The translations under genes were made by a program, and so were the position numbers. A stretch of 8,267 nt of DNA. Source: CBDUUP01 sp965370435. Its GTDB lineage: Bacteria > Chloroflexota > Anaerolineae > Anaerolineales > UBA11579. Positions 5,090 to 8,267 of the stretch are shown piece after piece (within the stretch, counting starts at the first letter, position 1; every line of letters begins with the position of its first letter). The notes beneath the pieces were generated by a model, which saw only the letters and a program-made list of their open reading frames with translations, had not been told where the DNA came from and did not search any database. The DNA lies in NCBI GenBank assembly GCA_965370435.1, contig CBDUUP010000193.1, positions 1 to 8,267 on the forward strand. Direction: 5' to 3'.

Positions 5090-7809
5090 TCTGAGGTCTC
5101 CTTGCCGTTATCGGGGATAGGCTGGGGGGCGGGGGATTGGCCGCCCAGTTGGATGTGGGCGCGGCGGGCATTTACGGCCCGGCTGATCTCGCTGGCGGTG
5201 GTCGCCAAGATAGTTTGCATGTTGGAGGAGCGGCGGATCTTGTTGGTCACTTCGAAAAGCATGCGCTGCCTTTCGGAAAGGCGGGCGTTGACCAGGATGG
5301 CGGAAAGGCTTCCGGCCAGGGTTGCGAGCATGTCTTGGTCGTGGTCTCCGTAGGCGCCGACCTCGTCGCTTTCTACGTTGAGGACGCCCAGCAATTCTCC
5401 CCGAAAGACCAGGGGGACGGCCAATTCGGCGCGTACATCCGCATCTCCGGCGATATAGCGGGGGTCTTCGGCGACGTTGTTTATCAATAGGGGTTCCCGA
5501 TTGGCAGCCACCCAGCCGGTGATGCCTTCTCCGACCGGAACTTGCAGGCCGAGGATGTCTTCATCGTACCCGGCGGAGGCGGTCAGCTTGAGGGTGTTGG
5601 TCTCTTGGTCGAGCAGGAGGATGGCGACCCGGTTGCCGAGGGTGACCCGCAGGCCCTGGACTGCGCTGGAGAGGGCGTCTTCAATGCTGGTGCTGGAGGC
5701 GGAGACGGTGGTGACGTGATGCACCAGGCGGTGTTTGGCCAGGTGTTCTTGGGTCTCTTCGAAGAGTTGGGCGTTGGTCACGGCTACGGCCAGTTGGTCG
5801 GCCAGGATCTGCAGCACTTCAATGTCATCGGGGGTGAAGGCGAAAAGCCGGTCGCTCTGCACGTTCAGCGCGCCGATGATGCGCTCGCCGATGGAGAGGG
5901 GGATGCCGAGTTCGGATTTGGTTTCGGGCAGCAGGGGGTTGGGGCGGTGGGTGGGGTCATTGGTCACATCGTTGACCACCAGGGGTTTGCCGGTTTCGGT
6001 GACGTTGCCGATAATGGAGCGGGAGCCGACTTTCAGGCGGTGTCCGCTATCTTTCAATTGTTGTCCTGCTTCGCCGGTGGATTCGCGGACCACGGCATTT
6101 TCCCCGGCGGGATCCAGCAGGAATACGGAGGCGTGGTAGAAGTTGAAACGATCTCTGACCAGGTTGACGGCGTTGCTGAGGAGTTTGTCCATCTCCAGGG
6201 TGCCGCTGGTTTCGCGGGAGATTTCGGCGGCGGTCTGCAACTGGAGGGCGCGTCTTTTGGTCTCTTCGATCAGGCGGGAGCTGTGGATGGCGCTGGCGAC
6301 TTGACCGGCCAGGGTGCTGAAGAGGCGCAGGTCGTCATCGTTGAAGCGGTGTTCCAATTCGGTGTCCTGGATGGTCATCACGCCAATGGCTTCGTTGGCG
6401 ATGATGAGGGGCACGCCCAGCCAGGATTTGGCCGAATCGCCGATGATCTTGGCGCCCAGGGCCAGGGCACGGGCTTCGGTGTTTTCCACCAGCATCAAGG
6501 GCTGGCGGGTGCGGATGACGATGGAGGTCAACCCTTCTCCCAGGGGGATAGGGTCTATGCTGAAAGGTTCTCCGCCTTCGAAAACGTAGGGGATTTCGAT
6601 GTGGTTGAAGGCCGGGTCGTAGAGGGCGATGTAGAAGTGCAGGTCGCCCATGACGTCGCGGATGTGATGGTGGATGGTGGGGTAAAGTTTGTCGAGGCTG
6701 ACTTCCTGGCCGATGTTTTCGCTGATGGAGTTCAGGGTTTGCAGCTCGTTCATGTGTTGTTGGGTGGATTTTTGGGCGGCGAGTTTTTCCAGGGTGGCTC
6801 GGATCAGTTCGGCCAGGTTGGCGTAGGGGTGCAAGCTGGCCTGGATGAGCAGCTCTTTTTTGGGCGCGCCCAGAGCGATCAGGGCGGCGAGGCGGTCATT
6901 GCACATAACCGGCAGAAAAGCGATGGCTTCACAGTTGAGCTGGTCGGTCAGGCGCACCAGATCGGCGGGAATGGAGGGGGGCGGGTTGAGGTTGGTGACG
7001 ATGAGAGGGATGACGGTGGCGAGGTAGCGTTCGATCTCTTCCCCCAGGACGGGGAGGAGTTCGGGTACCTGGGAAAGGTCGTTTTCTTCGGGATCGTCCA
7101 CTGAGGTCAGGCGCAAGCCCTCCGGTTCGGCGACGAAGATGGCGCTGACGTACACGGAATGGCGGATGGCATCGGCCACTGCCCGGTAGAGTTCGTCTTC
7201 GGTATCCGACTGGGCGATCCGGTGGCTGGCTTCGTAGAGTTTGAAGGCCTCATCCAGAGATTCATCCCCGGAGGAAAAACCGGAGATTGTATCCACGCCT
7301 CGGGTAACGTGGTCGGCGATGGTTTCCAGGAGGGCGACGGTCTCTTCGTCGAAGGCGTCAACCTTGGCGCTCTGGATGGTGAGAACGCCGAACACGATCT
7401 GGGAGGAGGCGATAGGCAGGATGATCTCGGCCCGGGCGGTGGGGGGCAGGCGGTGTTTGGGGTAGCTGGGATCGTCGGCGATGTTGTTGACGACTGAAAT
7501 TTGGAGGTTGGCCGCCACCTGGGCGATAGGCGAGTCGCTGTCGAGAGGGATGGTGAGGTTTTCACTGCGCAGCCGGGCGCCGTGTGCGCCGGTGGCGTGC
7601 TTCAGTTCGAGGTTCAGGAGGCTCTCGTCGTTGAGATAGATTCCGACGTGTTCGTAGCCCAGGTTGTCGTGCAGGATGGAGGCGATGCGGGAGAGCAGAT
7701 CGTGGATGCTGGTGGCGGTGGCCGAGGTGCGGGCGGCTTCGGCCACCGCGCGGATTCGGTCTGCGGAGGTTATGGTTTGTTCGGGTCTGGAGATGCCGGG
7801 GAGCGCCAT
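5086..7809 (-). CDS. Soluble multi-GAF sensor protein, five GAF or GAF-like domains, no output domain
   Basis: The protein has no membrane segment or signal peptide, so it should be cytoplasmic. Approximate domains: GAF1 20-175; a strongly diverged GAF-like region 185-345; GAF3 355-512; GAF4 522-683; GAF5 695-845; then a 45-residue tail (846-890) like the first helix and strand of another GAF, and a Pro-rich end. GAF1 and GAF5 resemble each other (NNIADDP / NNVAEDP, each followed by RAE). GAF4 belongs to the subfamily found once in each of the next two genes (QTAAEIS, GHRLKVG, LADQLAVA). GAF domains bind small ligands or mediate dimers; no ligand can be assigned here. The only two cysteines, C293 and C303, lie in the diverged domain. 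No kinase, GGDEF, EAL, PP2C or HTH motif was found. The start is supported by AGGAGA. The stop overlaps the next start as ATGA, suggesting translational coupling. It is probably a signalling scaffold or ligand-sensing subunit. Confidence 0.9.
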   Translation of the reverse strand: MALPGISRPEQTITSADRIRAVAEAARTSATATSIHDLLSRIASILHDNLGYEHVGIYLNDESLLNLELKHATGAHGARLRSENLTIPLDSDSPIAQVAANLQISVVNNIADDPSYPKHRLPPTARAEIILPIASSQIVFGVLTIQSAKVDAFDEETVALLETIADHVTRGVDTISGFSSGDESLDEAFKLYEASHRIAQSDTEDELYRAVADAIRHSVYVSAIFVAEPEGLRLTSVDDPEENDLSQVPELLPVLGEEIERYLATVIPLIVTNLNPPPSIPADLVRLTDQLNCEAIAFLPVMCNDRLAALIALGAPKKELLIQASLHPYANLAELIRATLEKLAAQKSTQQHMNELQTLNSISENIGQEVSLDKLYPTIHHHIRDVMGDLHFYIALYDPAFNHIEIPYVFEGGEPFSIDPIPLGEGLTSIVIRTRQPLMLVENTEARALALGAKIIGDSAKSWLGVPLIIANEAIGVMTIQDTELEHRFNDDDLRLFSTLAGQVASAIHSSRLIEETKRRALQLQTAAEISRETSGTLEMDKLLSNAVNLVRDRFNFYHASVFLLDPAGENAVVRESTGEAGQQLKDSGHRLKVGSRSIIGNVTETGKPLVVNDVTNDPTHRPNPLLPETKSELGIPLSIGERIIGALNVQSDRLFAFTPDDIEVLQILADQLAVAVTNAQLFEETQEHLAKHRLVHHVTTVSASSTSIEDALSSAVQGLRVTLGNRVAILLLDQETNTLKLTASAGYDEDILGLQVPVGEGITGWVAANREPLLINNVAEDPRYIAGDADVRAELAVPLVFRGELLGVLNVESDEVGAYGDHDQDMLATLAGSLSAILVNARLSERQRMLFEVTNKIRRSSNMQTILATTASEISRAVNARRAHIQLGGQSPAPQPIPDNGKETSE
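5097..5103 (-). promoter_or_regulatory. Ribosome-binding site of the 560-residue membrane GAF protein gene
   Basis: The minus strand reads AAGGAGA, seven bases before the ATG at 5089. It lies inside the last codons of the preceding GAF gene. This supports the ATG that overlaps the upstream TGA stop as ATGA. Confidence 0.75.
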
Positions 7810-7814
7810 GAATT

Positions 7815-7820
7815 TCTCCT
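7815..7820 (-). promoter_or_regulatory. Ribosome-binding site of the 907-residue GAF protein gene
   Basis: The minus strand reads AGGAGA, five bases before the ATG at 7809. It sits in the 18-base gap after the response regulator stop and fixes the start of the GAF gene. A TAG stop lies in frame just upstream of the ATG, so no longer N-terminus is possible. Confidence 0.75.
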
Positions 7821-7827
7821 ATACCTG

Positions 7828-8267
7828 CTATCCGCTCATTTCCCAGACGGGCTCCCCGGCCAGGATGCGCCGGATTTGGTCTGGGAAGCGGTCGGGATCT
7901 AGAGGTTTGCCCAGAAAGCCATCGAAGCCAGACTCGCGGGACTTGTTCATCTGCGCCACGCTGGCTTCAGCGGTAACTGCGATGACTTTGGTCCCCTGGA
8001 GAGATTTGGACTCCCGGATTTTGTGCAAGGCGCCGTAGCCGTCCTCATAGGGAAGGCGGATGTCCATCAAGATGAGGTCGAGACGGGGGAGGGTGTCGGC
8101 GTATTCGACCACCTCATACCCAGAGGTTTTCCACTCGCAATGAATCCCCATATACCCTAACATGCGGGCGATGAGGACAAAATTGGCGACGTTATCCTCC
8201 ACTACCAGCACGGTTGTGTCTTTAGGGATTGCGTTCCTGCGGGGTTGGGTATCGGGGTCGGTTGGGG
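7828..8267 (-). CDS. CheY-like response regulator receiver domain protein (5' end outside the window)
   Basis: This is a phosphoacceptor receiver domain, which takes phosphate from a histidine kinase on an aspartate. Numbering from the GTG at 8211, the acidic pair is E5-D6 (VVEDN), the phosphoacceptor is D50 (LILMDIRLP), the switch threonine is T80 (AVTAEA), the conserved lysine is K102 (GKPLDP) and the switch aromatic is F99, so the active site looks intact. The protein ends about 25 residues after the lysine with no output domain, so it acts as a single-domain receiver or as the C-terminal receiver of a larger protein. The frame stays open upstream to the window edge (…PRRNAIPKDTT) without another ATG, GTG or TTG. 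GTG 8211 has no Shine-Dalgarno sequence and falls inside the first beta strand, so the true start probably lies beyond the edge. The gene directly precedes the GAF gene and is probably in the same operon. Confidence 0.9.
   Translation of the reverse strand, partial: PTDPDTQPRRNAIPKDTTVLVVEDNVANFVLIARMLGYMGIHCEWKTSGYEVVEYADTLPRLDLILMDIRLPYEDGYGALHKIRESKSLQGTKVIAVTAEASVAQMNKSRESGFDGFLGKPLDPDRFPDQIRRILAGEPVWEMSG

Noticed and set aside
5542..7104. A 520-codon open frame on the plus strand
   Set aside because: It lies wholly antisense to the 907-residue GAF gene, whose domains are clear. Its product is a Gly/Val/Asp/Phe-rich string with no domain pattern, as expected for the complement of GC-rich coding DNA.
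5086..7809. GAF domains considered as bilin-binding (phytochrome-like) or cyclic-nucleotide PDE-type GAFs
   Set aside because: No cysteine exists in the recognisable GAF domains for a bilin, and no full NKxnFx3DE motif could be traced, so no ligand class is assigned.
7810..7830. The response regulator and the 907-residue protein are in the same frame, which might suggest a split fusion gene
   Set aside because: Two in-frame TAG codons (7828-7830 and 7819-7821) separate them, and a good ribosome-binding site with an ATG follows. Two separate genes is the simpler reading; same frame has a one-in-three chance.
1..8267. Search for CRISPR repeats, tRNAs, insertion sequences, inverted repeats and phage genes
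   Set aside because: Nothing found. The only repeats are diverged coding repeats from the paralogous GAF domains.

Overview
This window looks like a piece of a chromosome from a Chloroflexota bacterium, probably class Anaerolineae. The basis is recognition of protein style: large stacked GAF proteins with phrases such as ILADQLAVA, GKPLDPDRFP and PPKFEDDLEKTRR, which I recall from that phylum. No taxonomic marker gene is present. Nearly the whole window is coding and every gene lies on the minus strand, so transcription runs from the right edge to the left edge.

Layout in transcription order: (1) at the right edge, the 3' part of a CheY-like response regulator (7828-8267) with all catalytic receiver residues; (2) after an 18-base gap, a soluble 907-residue protein made of five GAF or GAF-like domains (5086-7809); (3) with a 4-base stop/start overlap, a 560-residue protein with six membrane helices, a coiled coil, one GAF domain and a half GAF (3407-5089); (4) after 45 bases, a 970-residue receptor with seven membrane helices, an extracellular Cache-type region, an eighth helix, HAMP, GAF and a half GAF (449-3361); (5) with an 11-base overlap, the first 153 codons of another polytopic membrane protein that leaves the window at the left edge (1-459).

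The tight spacing, two overlaps and good ribosome-binding sites suggest one co-transcribed, partly translationally coupled operon for signal transduction. The three complete proteins are all input: none has a histidine kinase, cyclase, phosphatase, methyl-accepting or DNA-binding domain. All three end in the same arrangement: a GAF of one subfamily, a second full or shortened GAF, then a tail of about 45 residues resembling the start of a further GAF that is never completed. The likely kinase is either the gene running off the left edge, whose N-terminus resembles Chloroflexota sensor kinases, or a gene beyond the right edge. My inference is that the set forms a multi-subunit sensor complex feeding a shared kinase and the receiver.

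No RNA genes, CRISPR arrays, insertion sequences, attachment sites, terminators or convincing promoters were seen. There is no gene-free stretch longer than 45 bases.
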